This document shows positions 1-8,683 of a stretch of 64,000 bases of DNA, in pieces (the first letter of the stretch is position 1; every line of letters starts with the position of its first letter). Under the pieces are notes generated by a model. That model was not told the DNA's origin, searched no databases, and was given only the letters and a program-made list of their open reading frames with translations. The position numbers and the translations under genes are program-made. The stretch is from Shimia aestuarii (GTDB lineage Bacteria > Pseudomonadota > Alphaproteobacteria > Rhodobacterales > Rhodobacteraceae). The stretch spans positions 62,001-126,000 of the forward strand of contig NZ_FOTQ01000001.1 in NCBI RefSeq assembly GCF_900114635.1, given 5' to 3'.

Positions 1-15
1 GGTCACAGCTTTCAT
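1..15 (-). CDS. 5' end of a gene that runs out of the window
   Basis: Reading the minus strand from position 15 gives ATG followed by four sense codons (M-K-A-V-T) up to the window edge. An AGGGGGA ribosome-binding-like stretch lies a few bases upstream (about 19-27). The gene would lie downstream of irr in the same direction. Five codons are too few to name a product. Confidence 0.35.
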
Positions 16-99
16 GGAAATCCCCCTGAAATCCCCTTGTGTCATTCCTGCGCCATGCTGTCACAGGGTCAGGCAGGGTGCAACGGGATGCTTATGCTC

Positions 100-516
100 T
101 CAGGTCCTGCGCAGGCGGATCACGACGTCGATCTTGGCGATCTCGGCCCCTTCGGGCGCGTCGGGGAGGCGCGCAATCTGAAGCTGATCCGCCGGCGCAT
201 CGGTCAGCTCACGCTCATCTTCCCAGTAGAAATGCGGATGATCCCCGGTATTGGTGTCGAAATAGCTCTTGGCCCCGTCCACCGTGATCTCCTGCATCAG
301 CCCGGCATCACAAAATGCACGCAGCGTATTGTAAACCGTTGCAAGGGAAACGCTTTCCCCGGAGTGGCGCACCAGCGAAAACAGGCTCTCTGCAGTCACA
401 TGACGATCCTGCCCGTCACCGACCAGCAACGCCGCCAACGCCACGCGCTGGCGCGTCGGGCGCAGGCCCGCGCCTGCGAGCCACCTGGTTCCGTTGTCGA
501 TTGCCTGCGTGTTCAT
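100..516 (-). CDS. irr: Fur-family iron response regulator, Irr type
   Basis: A 138-residue Fur-superfamily regulator. The N-terminal winged helix holds the family pattern LRPTRQRVALAALL (about 19-32) and SLATVYNTLRAF, and the dimer/metal half carries the His-rich stretch GDHPHFYWEDE. In alphaproteobacteria Irr represses or activates iron and haem genes and is removed when haem is plentiful. It is divergent from fabA, the usual roseobacter arrangement, and 180 bp separate the two starts. No Cys-Pro haem regulatory motif is visible, so haem sensing, if any, would be through the His-rich region. The Irr assignment over Fur or Zur rests on length and gene context. Confidence 0.85.
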   Translation of the reverse strand: MNTQAIDNGTRWLAGAGLRPTRQRVALAALLVGDGQDRHVTAESLFSLVRHSGESVSLATVYNTLRAFCDAGLMQEITVDGAKSYFDTNTGDHPHFYWEDERELTDAPADQLQIARLPDAPEGAEIAKIDVVIRLRRT

Positions 517-545
517 GGCGTGCGCTTTCCGTTTCTTAACAGGTC

Positions 546-581
546 ATATAACCCGCCTGCCCCCCGTTTTTCAATTGAAAA
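546..581 (-). promoter_or_regulatory. irr promoter with overlapping palindrome
   Basis: On the minus strand TTGAAA (569-574) and TTATAT (546-551) are separated by exactly 17 bp and make a good sigma-70-type promoter for irr. The perfect 14-bp palindrome TTTTCAATTGAAAA (568-581) covers the -35 box, which suggests an operator, possibly autoregulation. The regulator that binds it is inference. Confidence 0.55.
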
Positions 582-696
582 TGAGTTGCAAGACCAATCT
601 GTGCCTCCACAGGCGCCTTGCAGGACAGCTTGGCACGGTGTTAGAGGGGGCAGAACGGACTACAGACTATAGAGACTATCAAGAGGGACCATCCGA

Positions 697-1206
697 ATGG
701 CCGACTACCCCACGAGCTTTGATAAAGAAGGCCTGCTGCAATGCGCGCGCGGCGAGTTGTTCGGCCCCGGCAATGCACAGCTCCCGGCTCCGCCGATGCT
801 GATGATGGACCGCATCACCGAGATTTCGGGCGACGGTGGCAAACATGGCAAAGGCCACGTGGTTGCCGAATTCGACATCAACCCCGATCTCTGGTTCTTC
901 GACTGCCACTTCCCTGGCAACCCGATCATGCCCGGCTGTCTGGGCCTTGACGGGTTGTGGCAGCTCACCGGCTTCAACCTCGGCTGGCGCGGCTGGCAGG
1001 GGCGCGGCTATGCGCTGGGTGTGGGTGAGGTGAAGCTCAAGGGCATGGTGCGCCCGGACCGAAAGATGCTGACCTATTACGTGGACTTCACCAAGGCCGT
1101 GCAAACCCGCCGCCTGACCATGGGTGTCGCCGACGGCATCGTCGAAGCGGATGGCGAAGTGATCTACGAAGTGAAAGACATGAAAGTGGCGCTTTCCGAG
1201 AGCTGA
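697..1206 (+). CDS. fabA: 3-hydroxydecanoyl-ACP dehydratase/isomerase
   Basis: A 169-residue hot-dog dehydratase. It dehydrates 3-hydroxydecanoyl-ACP and isomerises trans-2- to cis-3-decenoyl-ACP, the branch point of anaerobic unsaturated fatty acid synthesis. The active-site segment [18 protein letters not shown] carries the catalytic His71 and Asp85, and length matches the family. RBS-like AAGAGGGA lies upstream of the ATG. A strong terminator follows directly. FabB and FabI, the usual next genes, are displaced by an oleate hydratase gene. Confidence 0.96.
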   Translation: MADYPTSFDKEGLLQCARGELFGPGNAQLPAPPMLMMDRITEISGDGGKHGKGHVVAEFDINPDLWFFDCHFPGNPIMPGCLGLDGLWQLTGFNLGWRGWQGRGYALGVGEVKLKGMVRPDRKMLTYYVDFTKAVQTRRLTMGVADGIVEADGEVIYEVKDMKVALSES

Positions 1207-1230
1207 GGCATCGCCGGATAAACAGCTACA

Positions 1231-1260
1231 AAAGAGGCCTTTGGGCCTCTTTTTTGTTTT
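1231..1260 (+). terminator. Rho-independent terminator of fabA
   Basis: The stem AAAGAGGCC / GGCCTCTTT with a TTTG loop is followed by a T-rich run. It lies 25 bp after the fabA stop, so fabA is probably transcribed separately from the genes downstream. Confidence 0.9.
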
Positions 1261-1454
1261 GCTAATGCGGCGAATGGTGGCTTCTAGCCCATCTGTTGCG
1301 GATGCTGCATCACACGCGAAAGGGAACTAAGTTCCGGATAAGGGACGTTCGCTGCGCCTGCTCGCTTCAAGGCGCCCTGCCTTGATCTGGGACAACGCCA
1401 TGCCACGGGCCCTGTGCCATAAGAGCATTGTCCACAACGAAAGGGCCATACGCC

Positions 1455-3032
1455 ATGCCTGCCGACGCACCACAAGTAGTGCACCATATTGTGGGCGGCG
1501 GTATTGCCGGGTTGGCAGCGGCCGTATTCCTTGTCCGGGACGCGGGTGTCGAAGGCGAAAGAGTCCGAATTTATGAACAGCTCGACGTAACCGGCGGGTC
1601 TCTCGACGGGTGTGGTAACGCTGCGGATGGATACCTGATTCGCGGCGGTCGGATGTTCGAAGAGCATTTCGTTTGCACCTTTGACCTTCTGGACACCATT
1701 CCTTCAGTGGACGACCCCAACATCTCCGTCGCCGAGGACATCTTGGCTTTCAATGGCATGGTGACAGGATCCTCCAACTGCCGCCTTGTGCGTGACGGAA
1801 AACCGGCTGCGGATCGCTACGACCTTACGCTCGAAGCCCGTGACATCATCGATATCAATCGTTTGATCTTGCATTCGGAACGCAGCCTGGGTTCCCAGAG
1901 AATCGACGACTGGTTCAAGCCACCCTTCTTTGAAAGCAATTTCTGGCTGATGTGGTCCACCATGTTCTCGTTTCAGCCTTGGCACGCGCTAAGCGAGATG
2001 CGGCGCTACCTGCGCCGGTTCATCCACCTGTTTCCCGGCTTCACCCGGATCGCAGGGATCCTGCGTACTCGGTACAATCAGTACGACTCACTGATCGCAC
2101 CGATTGTGACCTGGCTGCAAGACAGGGGCGTTCATATCACCACCGGCGCGCAGGTCGTCGATGTGAGGATTGAGGGTGCAAGGCAGGACCGCCGCGTCAC
2201 CGCTCTGGAGTTTGCAGATGACACTACAGCACCGATAACCAAATCCGATCGCGTCTATCTGACTCTCGGCTCCATGACTGATGCGTCTGTCATGGGTTCA
2301 AATAACCGCGCACCATCCTTGGAGGATCGAGAGGGCGGCGCCTGGGCGCTTTGGCGCAAGCTCGCGGCGCAACATAAAGGCTTTGGCCATCCCGAGGCGT
2401 TCTGCAGCAACACCGGCAAGACCGCATGGCACTCCTTCACCGCCACCCTGGATGGTCCGGATTTCTTCGAGTTCATGGAGGATTTCACCAGCAACCGGAC
2501 CGGAACCGGAGGACTTGTCACCTTTGCCGAGTCTGCCTGGACCCTTTCCATCGTGCTCTTTCACCAGCCCCACTTCCGCGGTCAGAAACATGGCACTTAC
2601 ACGTTCTGGGGCTATGGGCTGCGGGGTGAACGTTCTGGCGATTTCGTGCACAAACCCATGTGGGAGGCCACGGGTGACGAGATCATCTCCGAGCTCTCCT
2701 GTCATTTGAAGCTGAACAAAGCGCAAAAGGCATGGTTCAATGGCGCGCGCGTACTGCCCTGTCGGATGCCGTTCATTACCAGCCAGTTCATGCCGCGCCG
2801 CCCAGGGGATCGTCCCGATGTGCGCCCGATTGGCGCCCGGAACTTCGCGGTGATCGGGCAATATTGCGAGCTGCCACGGGATTGCGTTTTCACAGTGGAG
2901 TATTCTGTGCGCTCCGCGCGCGCTGCCGTGTCGAGCTTAACAGGGAGGGTGGACCCGCCGCCGCCCGTGGCACGCACTGACCTCAACCCGATGGTGCTGG
3001 CCCGAGCCGCCCGCGTGCTCTTGGGGATGTGA
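1455..3032 (+). CDS. ohyA: Oleate hydratase (MCRA family)
   Basis: A 525-residue FAD-dependent fatty acid hydratase, which adds water across the cis-9 double bond of free unsaturated fatty acids to give 10-hydroxy acids. The dinucleotide fold is VGGGIAGLAAAVFLVRDAG (about 13-31), followed by YEQLDVTGGSLDG and a family-typical RGGRMFEEHFVCTFDLL. The C-terminal half contains SQFMPRRPGDRPDVRP. The ATG at 1455 is preferred over an in-frame TTG at 1428 because AAGGG lies 9 bp before it. The gene sits between fabA and fabB and is visibly less GC-biased than either, suggesting insertion. Proposed role is detoxification of exogenous unsaturated fatty acids, from the family. Confidence 0.9.
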   Translation: MPADAPQVVHHIVGGGIAGLAAAVFLVRDAGVEGERVRIYEQLDVTGGSLDGCGNAADGYLIRGGRMFEEHFVCTFDLLDTIPSVDDPNISVAEDILAFNGMVTGSSNCRLVRDGKPAADRYDLTLEARDIIDINRLILHSERSLGSQRIDDWFKPPFFESNFWLMWSTMFSFQPWHALSEMRRYLRRFIHLFPGFTRIAGILRTRYNQYDSLIAPIVTWLQDRGVHITTGAQVVDVRIEGARQDRRVTALEFADDTTAPITKSDRVYLTLGSMTDASVMGSNNRAPSLEDREGGAWALWRKLAAQHKGFGHPEAFCSNTGKTAWHSFTATLDGPDFFEFMEDFTSNRTGTGGLVTFAESAWTLSIVLFHQPHFRGQKHGTYTFWGYGLRGERSGDFVHKPMWEATGDEIISELSCHLKLNKAQKAWFNGARVLPCRMPFITSQFMPRRPGDRPDVRPIGARNFAVIGQYCELPRDCVFTVEYSVRSARAAVSSLTGRVDPPPPVARTDLNPMVLARAARVLLGM

Positions 3033-3324
3033 TCAACTTGGGTAATTGCCACACACCACAACCGTTGTCTTGAGAAGAAATGCTGCACTGTACTTGAGTG
3101 ACCTCATTCTTTTCTTCTGCAGCATTGGCGGGACACTGCGAACGGCTTGTGAGAGGCCAAACTACCGCTTTCAAGCTTAGATACGAACGGCAGCCCTGTC
3201 CCGCAAAGCTGACATTTGCACGACCATGCTTTCTCTGAGGTTTCAAACCCACATCCTCCCAACCCTCCTTGCACCCCTGCCCCCCAACCCCTAGTAAGGC
3301 AACAACAGCTAAGGGAGTGCACGT
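3033..3324 (+). other. Intergenic leader before fabB
   Basis: A 292-bp gap with no credible gene. It should hold the fabBI promoter, and GGGAG just before 3325 is the ribosome-binding site. Much of it is less GC-rich than its surroundings. I see no clear terminator for the upstream hydratase and no convincing -35/-10 pair. Confidence 0.4.
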
Positions 3325-4554
3325 ATGCGTCGTGTCGTCGTCACCGGACTGGGCATTGTCTCGTCCATCGGAAACAACGCCGAAGAGGTCACCGCCTCGC
3401 TCAAGGCCGGTAAATCCGGCATCGTGGCCAGCCCGGACATGGCCGAGCACGGGTTCCGCAGCCAGATCGCCGGGACCCTCAAGATCGATCCCAAGGAACA
3501 TATCGACAAGCGCGCGCTGCGTTTCATGGGCGATGGTGCGGCCTATGCCCATATCGCCATGCAACAGGCGATTGCCGATGCGGGCCTCACCGAGGACCAG
3601 ATCGTCAACGAACGCACCGGCCTTGTCGCAGGCTCGGGCGGCCCGTCGACCAGCGCCATGCTGACCGCGCACCAGACCGTGCTGAAATCCGGCGCGACCA
3701 AGCGCATCGGCCCGTTTGCCGTGCCGAAATGCATGTCGTCCACGATCTCGGCCAACCTCGCGACCGCCTTCAAGATCAAGGGCATCAACTATTCCATCAC
3801 ATCCGCCTGCTCGACCTCGCTGCACTGCATCGGCAATGCCGCCGAACAGATCATGATGGGCAAACAGGACGTGATGTTCGCCGGGGGCGGTGAAGAGCTC
3901 GACTGGACCCTCTCGTGCCTCTTTGACGCGATGGGCGCCATGTCCTCGAAATACAACGACACGCCCGAAAAAGCCTCGCGTGCCTTTGACGAAACCCGCG
4001 ACGGGTTCGTGATTTCGGGCGGCGGCGGCATCGTGGTGCTGGAAGATCTCGATCATGCGCTGGCACGCGGCGCCAAGATCTATGCCGAAGTGACCGGCTT
4101 CGCCGCAACCTCGGACGGGCATGACATGGTCGCACCCTCCGGCGAAGGCGGCGAACGCGCCATGCGGCTGGCCACGGCCAGCCTGCCCGAGGGGCGCACC
4201 GTCAGCTACATCAATGCCCACGGCACCTCGACCCCGGTTGGCGACGTGGGCGAGGTCGAAGCCGTGCGCCGCGTCTTTGGAGAGGGCAACACACCGCCGA
4301 TCTCCTCGACCAAATCCATGACCGGCCACGCACAGGGCGCCGCGGGCGCGCTCGAAGCGATCTTCTGTCTCCTGATGCTCGATGGCGATTTCATCACGCC
4401 GTCAATCAACGTGGAAACACTGGATCCGGCCATCAACCCGGACGAGATCGCAACCGAACTGGTCGAGAATGCAGGTCTGGACACGGTGATGACCAACAGC
4501 TTCGGCTTTGGTGGGACCAACGGCTCGATGCTCCTGTCGAAATACAAGGGATAA
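3325..4554 (+). CDS. fabB: 3-oxoacyl-ACP synthase I
   Basis: A 409-residue thiolase-fold condensing enzyme that elongates acyl-ACPs and is required for the unsaturated branch opened by FabA. The catalytic triad is readable: Cys162 in TSACSTSLH, His299 in [11 protein letters not shown] and His335 in [11 protein letters not shown], which fits KAS I numbering closely. The Gly-rich end [13 protein letters not shown] is present. The ATG follows GGGAG at normal spacing. fabI starts 7 bp downstream, so the two are probably co-transcribed. Confidence 0.96.
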   Translation: MRRVVVTGLGIVSSIGNNAEEVTASLKAGKSGIVASPDMAEHGFRSQIAGTLKIDPKEHIDKRALRFMGDGAAYAHIAMQQAIADAGLTEDQIVNERTGLVAGSGGPSTSAMLTAHQTVLKSGATKRIGPFAVPKCMSSTISANLATAFKIKGINYSITSACSTSLHCIGNAAEQIMMGKQDVMFAGGGEELDWTLSCLFDAMGAMSSKYNDTPEKASRAFDETRDGFVISGGGGIVVLEDLDHALARGAKIYAEVTGFAATSDGHDMVAPSGEGGERAMRLATASLPEGRTVSYINAHGTSTPVGDVGEVEAVRRVFGEGNTPPISSTKSMTGHAQGAAGALEAIFCLLMLDGDFITPSINVETLDPAINPDEIATELVENAGLDTVMTNSFGFGGTNGSMLLSKYKG

Positions 4555-4561
4555 GCGCACC

Positions 4562-5353
4562 ATGACCATTTCAATGAAGGGCAAACGTGGCCTGATCATG
4601 GGCGTCGCCAACGAACGCTCGATTGCCTGGGGCATTGCCAAGGCCATGCACGAAGCCGGGGCCGAACTGGCCTTCACCTACCAGGGCGAAGCCTTTGGCA
4701 AACGGGTCGAACCTCTGGCCGCAAGCCTCGACAGCGATTTCCTTGTCGATGTCGACGTAACCGACGACGCCTCGCTGGATGCCGCGTTTGAGCAACTGGC
4801 CGCGAAATGGCCAACCATCGACTTTGTCGTGCACGCGATCGCCTATTCCGACAAGAACGAGCTCACGGGGCGTTTTGTCGATACCTCGCGCGAAAACTTC
4901 AAGAACTCGCTTGATATCTCCTGTTATTCGCTGATCGAAGTGGCGCGCCGCGCGCATCCGATGATGCAGGAAAACGGCGGCACGATCCTGACCCTGACCT
5001 ATTCGGGTTCGAACCGCGTCACCCCGTTCTACAACGTCATGGGTGTTGCCAAGGCCGCTTTGGAAAGCGCGACGCGTTATCTGGCCAATGATCTTGGCCC
5101 CGACGGTATCCGCGTCAACGCCATCTCGCCGGGTCCGATGAAAACCCTCGCCGGCGCGGTGATCGGCGGTGCGCGCAAGACTTATAAGCACACCGACCAG
5201 AACGCCCCCCTGCGCGCCAACGCGACGCTCGAAGCGATCGGCGGAACCGCGGTCTACCTCGCATCCGATGCCGGTGTCTGTACGTCGGGCGAGATCATCC
5301 GCGTCGATGGCGGGTATCACGTGCTCGGCATGCCGCAGCCCGAAAACCTCTGA
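4562..5353 (+). CDS. fabI: Enoyl-ACP reductase (NADH), FabI
   Basis: A 263-residue short-chain dehydrogenase that performs the last reduction of fatty acid elongation. The divergent cofactor motif GVANERSIAWGIA near residue 14 and the triad Tyr147, Tyr157, Lys164 (TYSGSNRVTPFYNVMGVAK) define FabI rather than FabL or FabV; it is the triclosan-type target. The start at 4562 gives MTISMKGKRGLIMG, the family N-terminus; an in-frame upstream start would sit inside fabB. The gene is followed within a few bases by a palindromic intergenic repeat. Confidence 0.96.
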   Translation: MTISMKGKRGLIMGVANERSIAWGIAKAMHEAGAELAFTYQGEAFGKRVEPLAASLDSDFLVDVDVTDDASLDAAFEQLAAKWPTIDFVVHAIAYSDKNELTGRFVDTSRENFKNSLDISCYSLIEVARRAHPMMQENGGTILTLTYSGSNRVTPFYNVMGVAKAALESATRYLANDLGPDGIRVNAISPGPMKTLAGAVIGGARKTYKHTDQNAPLRANATLEAIGGTAVYLASDAGVCTSGEIIRVDGGYHVLGMPQPENL

Positions 5354-5357
5354 GGCT

Positions 5358-5420
5358 GGAAGGGGGCGCTGCCCCCGCCGCCGCGATGCGGCGACTCCCC
5401 CGGGGTATTTTTGGAAAAAG
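5358..5420 (+). repeat. Palindromic intergenic repeat, GGGGTATTT family
   Basis: It begins just after the fabI stop. GGGGGCGCTGCCCCC is followed by an inverted repeat around CCGCCGCGATGCGGCG and then CCCCCGGGGTATTTTTGG with an A-rich tail. The same modules in the same order occur at 60681-60830, and partial copies lie at 13866-13928 and 57618-57685. The hairpins may act as transcription ends between fabI and the convergent nitronate monooxygenase gene. Confidence 0.75.
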
Positions 5421-5435
5421 AAAGATAAAAAGGGC

Positions 5436-6491
5436 TCAGCCCTGCCCCGCGGCGCGCCATTCCGTGGCGATGTCCGCAAGGATTGCAGCGGCCTCCCCGT
5501 GCCGGGTCCGGGCCACGCCTGTTCCGGCCCAATGCGCCCCATAGCCGTGTTCGCCCTGCGCCTTGGCAACGCCATGCAGCGCCTTGCCCGCATCATAGGT
5601 GACCGGGTAATCCGGCACGCCGTCCCGCCCTGCCCCCCATTCTGTAAAGCGGTTTTGCAGACAGCGCGCAGGCCGACCTGAAATCGCCTTGGTGAGCACG
5701 GGCGGCTGGCTGTGCAGTGCGCGCAGCGCCGCGCGATACCCGGCATCGGCCGCCGATTCCGTGCAGTCGAGGAAGGCCGTACCCAATTGTGCCGCCACCG
5801 CGCCAAGCCCCATCACGCGCGCCACATCAGCGCCCGTCATCAGACCCCCGGCAGCGATCACCGGCAGGCCAATCCCCGCCACGAGTCGCGTGACCAGCGC
5901 ATCGGTTGTCAGCGCCTCATCCGGTGCGTCGGGGTCAAACATGCCGCGATGCCCCCCGGCTTCGATCCCCTGCGCGACCACCGCGTCCACCCCGGCCCGC
6001 TCGGCAGCGTGGGCCTCGTCAAGGGACGTGGCAGAGGCCAGCACGAGATTGCCCGCTTCCTTCAGGCCCTTGATCCACGCGGGATCGGGCAGCCCAAAAT
6101 GCAGGCTCACCACCCCCGGTTTCTCGTCGAGCACCATGTCGTACATCGCCGGGTCCGCCACGAAAGAGGTGTAGATTTCATGAAGACGGTCCGGTGGGCT
6201 TGCCCCGAAACGGGCAAACTCCGGTGCCAGCGCCTGCAACCACGCCGCCTCGCTTCCAGCATCGCGCCGGGCCGGGTCGTGGCAAAAGAAATTGGCGTTG
6301 AACGGGCGGGCGGTCAGCCCCCGTGTTTCGCGGATCATGGCCCGCGCCGCGTCTACTCCTGCAGCCCCGAGGCCCAATGCCCCCAATCCCCCCGCGTTGC
6401 TGACGGCGGCAGCCATGGCCGGGGTCGACACGCCCGCCATGGGCGCCTGAAAGATCGGCCAACGCAGGCCCAGTTGCGCAATGATGTCCAT
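5436..6491 (-). CDS. Nitronate monooxygenase family protein
   Basis: A 351-residue FMN-dependent TIM-barrel protein of the nitronate monooxygenase (former 2-nitropropane dioxygenase) family, which oxidises alkyl nitronates such as propionate 3-nitronate. Family features are the start WPIFQAPMAGVSTPAMAAAV, the GGLGALG loop, VVAQGIEAGGHRG and the phosphate-binding PVIAAGGLMTGADVARVMGLG with AAQLGTAF. The ATG is preceded by AGGAGG. The gene is convergent with fabI. The physiological substrate cannot be read from the sequence, and some members act as enoyl reductases. Confidence 0.87.
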   Translation of the reverse strand: MDIIAQLGLRWPIFQAPMAGVSTPAMAAAVSNAGGLGALGLGAAGVDAARAMIRETRGLTARPFNANFFCHDPARRDAGSEAAWLQALAPEFARFGASPPDRLHEIYTSFVADPAMYDMVLDEKPGVVSLHFGLPDPAWIKGLKEAGNLVLASATSLDEAHAAERAGVDAVVAQGIEAGGHRGMFDPDAPDEALTTDALVTRLVAGIGLPVIAAGGLMTGADVARVMGLGAVAAQLGTAFLDCTESAADAGYRAALRALHSQPPVLTKAISGRPARCLQNRFTEWGAGRDGVPDYPVTYDAGKALHGVAKAQGEHGYGAHWAGTGVARTRHGEAAAILADIATEWRAAGQG

Positions 6492-6524
6492 GTCATCCTC
6501 CTGATCAGGCGCAAGCTAACACCC

Positions 6525-6562
6525 TGACCCAAAAAGAAAAGCCCGCCAGTTAATGGCGGGCC
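6525..6562 (-). terminator. Terminator of the FKBP-type isomerase gene
   Basis: The inverted repeat GCCCGCCA / TGGCGGGC (6541-6561) is followed, in minus-strand reading, by TTTTCTTTTT. It lies 28 bp past the stop of the 6590-7018 gene and upstream of the nitronate monooxygenase start. Confidence 0.85.
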
Positions 6563-6589
6563 TTTGCAAGTTTCATTGACCGGAAGGTT

Positions 6590-7018
6590 TTAGTTGATCG
6601 AGACCAGTTCGATCGCAAAGGTCAGATCCTTGCCCGCCAGCATGTGGTTGGCGTCCAGCGTCACGGTTTCTTCGGTGATCGCGGCCACCGTCACCGGCAC
6701 GACCTGCCCCGTGGGGGCCTGCATCTGCAATTGCAGACCTACTTCCAGCGGGATTTCCGCCGGGATGTCGGCGCGCGGCACGTCCTGAATGGCGCCTTCG
6801 TGGCGTGGGCCATAGGCCTGATCACAGGGGATTTCGGTGGTCTTCTTGTCACCCACAGCCATACCATCCACGGCCGCGTCAAAGCCGGGGATCACTTGAC
6901 CGGAGCCCAGCGTGAATTCCAGCGGGTCGCGGCCCTCGGAACTGTCGAAAACCGACCCGTCGCTCAGCGTGCCAGTGTAGTGAATACGGACCGTATCGCC
7001 CGATTTTGCGGCTGTCAT
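6590..7018 (-). CDS. FKBP-type peptidyl-prolyl isomerase, SlyD-like
   Basis: A 142-residue prolyl isomerase/chaperone. The FKBP core reads VRIHYTGTLSDGSVFDSS, LGSGQVIPGFDAAVDGM and AYGPRHEGA, with the insert-in-flap domain typical of SlyD between about residues 70 and 120 and the return DANHMLAGKDLTFAIELV. Unlike E. coli SlyD there is no His/Cys-rich nickel-binding tail, since the protein stops at the FKBP core. No signal peptide is visible, so it is cytosolic. It appears monocistronic with its own terminator. Confidence 0.9.
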   Translation of the reverse strand: MTAAKSGDTVRIHYTGTLSDGSVFDSSEGRDPLEFTLGSGQVIPGFDAAVDGMAVGDKKTTEIPCDQAYGPRHEGAIQDVPRADIPAEIPLEVGLQLQMQAPTGQVVPVTVAAITEETVTLDANHMLAGKDLTFAIELVSIN

Positions 7019-7160
7019 GAAATGTCCAATCTCTCAGCGTTTTCCGATCCGGTGATCGGCTTGAGGGTCGCAATCTAGCGGCACCACGCCGGAATGACAA
7101 ACGCCCCTTTTCCCGCGCTCCAAATCCTGCCAAGCTCGGGTCCGAGCGAGGGAGGACACC

Positions 7161-7847
7161 ATGCCCATCACCACCTGTATCTTCGATGCCTATGGCACGC
7201 TTTTCGACGTGGCCGCCGCCGCCCGCGAGGCCGCCGCCGAGCCGGGGCGCGAGATTTTTGCCGAACACTGGCCGCGCGTTGCGCAGGACTGGCGGCTGAA
7301 ACAGTTGCAATACACCTGGCTGCGCGCCGTCGCCGATGCCCATACCGATTTCTGGGAGGTCACACAGAACGGCCTTGATTGGGCGCTCGAGGCCAGCGGG
7401 CTTGAAGGCGACCCCGAGCTGCGCGAACGCCTGTTGCAGCTTTACTGGGAACTGTCCGCCTATCCCGAAGTGCCCCAGATGCTGGCCGACTTGAAGGCAC
7501 AGGGCATGAACACCGCGATCCTGTCCAACGGCTCGCCCTCGATGCTCAACGGCGCGGTCGACTCTGCCGGGATCGGCGCGCTGCTGGACGACGTGCTGAG
7601 CGTTGAGGATGTCGGCATCTTCAAACCCGCCGCCTCCGTCTATGAGCTTGTGTTGAAACGCTTCAACTGTGCGCCAGACAACGTGCTCTTTGTGAGCTCC
7701 AACGGCTGGGATGCCGCCTGCGCCACAGGCTTTGGCTTTACCACCGCCTGGGTCAACCGCGCGGGCGAGCCCATCGACCGCCTTCCCTGGACGCCCCAAA
7801 TCGTGCTGACCGACCTCACCGGCATCCCCGAGGAGACCAACCGCTAA
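7161..7847 (+). CDS. L-2-haloacid dehalogenase, HAD type II
   Basis: A 228-residue HAD-superfamily enzyme predicted to hydrolyse L-2-haloacids to D-2-hydroxyacids. The nucleophile is Asp9 in CIFDAYGTLFD. The substrate-region QYTWLR, the SNGSP motif, Lys in FKPAASVYEL and the SSNGWDA segment match the dehalogenase branch rather than HAD phosphatases. The ATG follows GGGAGGA. The stop overlaps the next start by one base (TAATG), so translation is coupled to the alpha/beta hydrolase gene. Whether the natural substrate is halogenated is unknown. Confidence 0.87.
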   Translation: MPITTCIFDAYGTLFDVAAAAREAAAEPGREIFAEHWPRVAQDWRLKQLQYTWLRAVADAHTDFWEVTQNGLDWALEASGLEGDPELRERLLQLYWELSAYPEVPQMLADLKAQGMNTAILSNGSPSMLNGAVDSAGIGALLDDVLSVEDVGIFKPAASVYELVLKRFNCAPDNVLFVSSNGWDAACATGFGFTTAWVNRAGEPIDRLPWTPQIVLTDLTGIPEETNR

Positions 7848-8680
7848 TGCCTCAATTCACCAGCTCTGACGGCCTCTCGCTTTATTATGATGACACCGGC
7901 GGCGATGGCCCGGTTGTGCTCTGCCTCTCCGGCCTGACCCGCAACAGCAGCGACTTTGACTATGCCATGCCCGCCCTCTCCGACGCGCGCGTGATCCGCA
8001 TGGATTATCGCGGGCGCGGCCAGTCGGACTGGGCCGAGGATTTCTCAACCTACAACGTGCCGCGCGAAGCGCAGGACGCACTGGAATTGCTCGATCACCT
8101 CGGGATCAATCAAGCCGCCATCCTTGGCACGTCGCGCGGCGGGCTGATCGCGCTGACACTGGCCGTGATGGCGCGCGACCGCCTCACCGGTGTCTGTTTC
8201 AACGATGTCGGCCCGGTGATCGAGGTTGATGGGCTGGCTGTGGTGCTCGATTTCGTGGGCCGCAACCCGGTCTGGAAAACCCATTCCGAGGCCGAAGCCG
8301 CAATTGGCAGCCGCATGGCCGGGTTCGCGAACGTGCCGCAATCGCGCTGGCGCGAAGAGGTGGAAAAGCATTTCATCGCCACCGGGGATGGCCTCAGGAT
8401 CAACTACGATCCGAAACTGCGCGATGCCACGCTCGCCGCCTTTGATCCCAGCGCCGAAGCGCCCGATCTCTGGCCTCTCTATGACGCCCTGCGCGGCCTG
8501 CCGCTGGCGGCCATTCGCGGCGCCAACTCCGACATCATGAGCGCGTCCACCCTGGCCGAGATGCAAAACCGTCTGCCCCTGCGCGCCGCGACCATCCTCG
8601 ATCGCGGCCATGTGCCCTTCCTTGACGAACCAGACGCGGTGGCGCTTTTGCGCGACTGGGTCAACGACCTGAAAGCCTGA
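7847..8680 (+). CDS. Alpha/beta-fold hydrolase
   Basis: A 277-residue alpha/beta hydrolase. The oxyanion segment is LCLSGLTRNSSDF, the nucleophile elbow is GTSRGG (Ser about 95) and the catalytic His is in DRGHVPFLDEP near the C-terminus. The strand/helix pattern with a cap domain in the middle resembles the MhpC/DhlA-type group. Its start overlaps the stop of the haloacid dehalogenase gene by one base, and a dehydratase gene follows after three bases, so it belongs to the same operon. The substrate cannot be deduced. Confidence 0.82.
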   Translation: MPQFTSSDGLSLYYDDTGGDGPVVLCLSGLTRNSSDFDYAMPALSDARVIRMDYRGRGQSDWAEDFSTYNVPREAQDALELLDHLGINQAAILGTSRGGLIALTLAVMARDRLTGVCFNDVGPVIEVDGLAVVLDFVGRNPVWKTHSEAEAAIGSRMAGFANVPQSRWREEVEKHFIATGDGLRINYDPKLRDATLAAFDPSAEAPDLWPLYDALRGLPLAAIRGANSDIMSASTLAEMQNRLPLRAATILDRGHVPFLDEPDAVALLRDWVNDLKA

Positions 8681-8683
8681 GAG

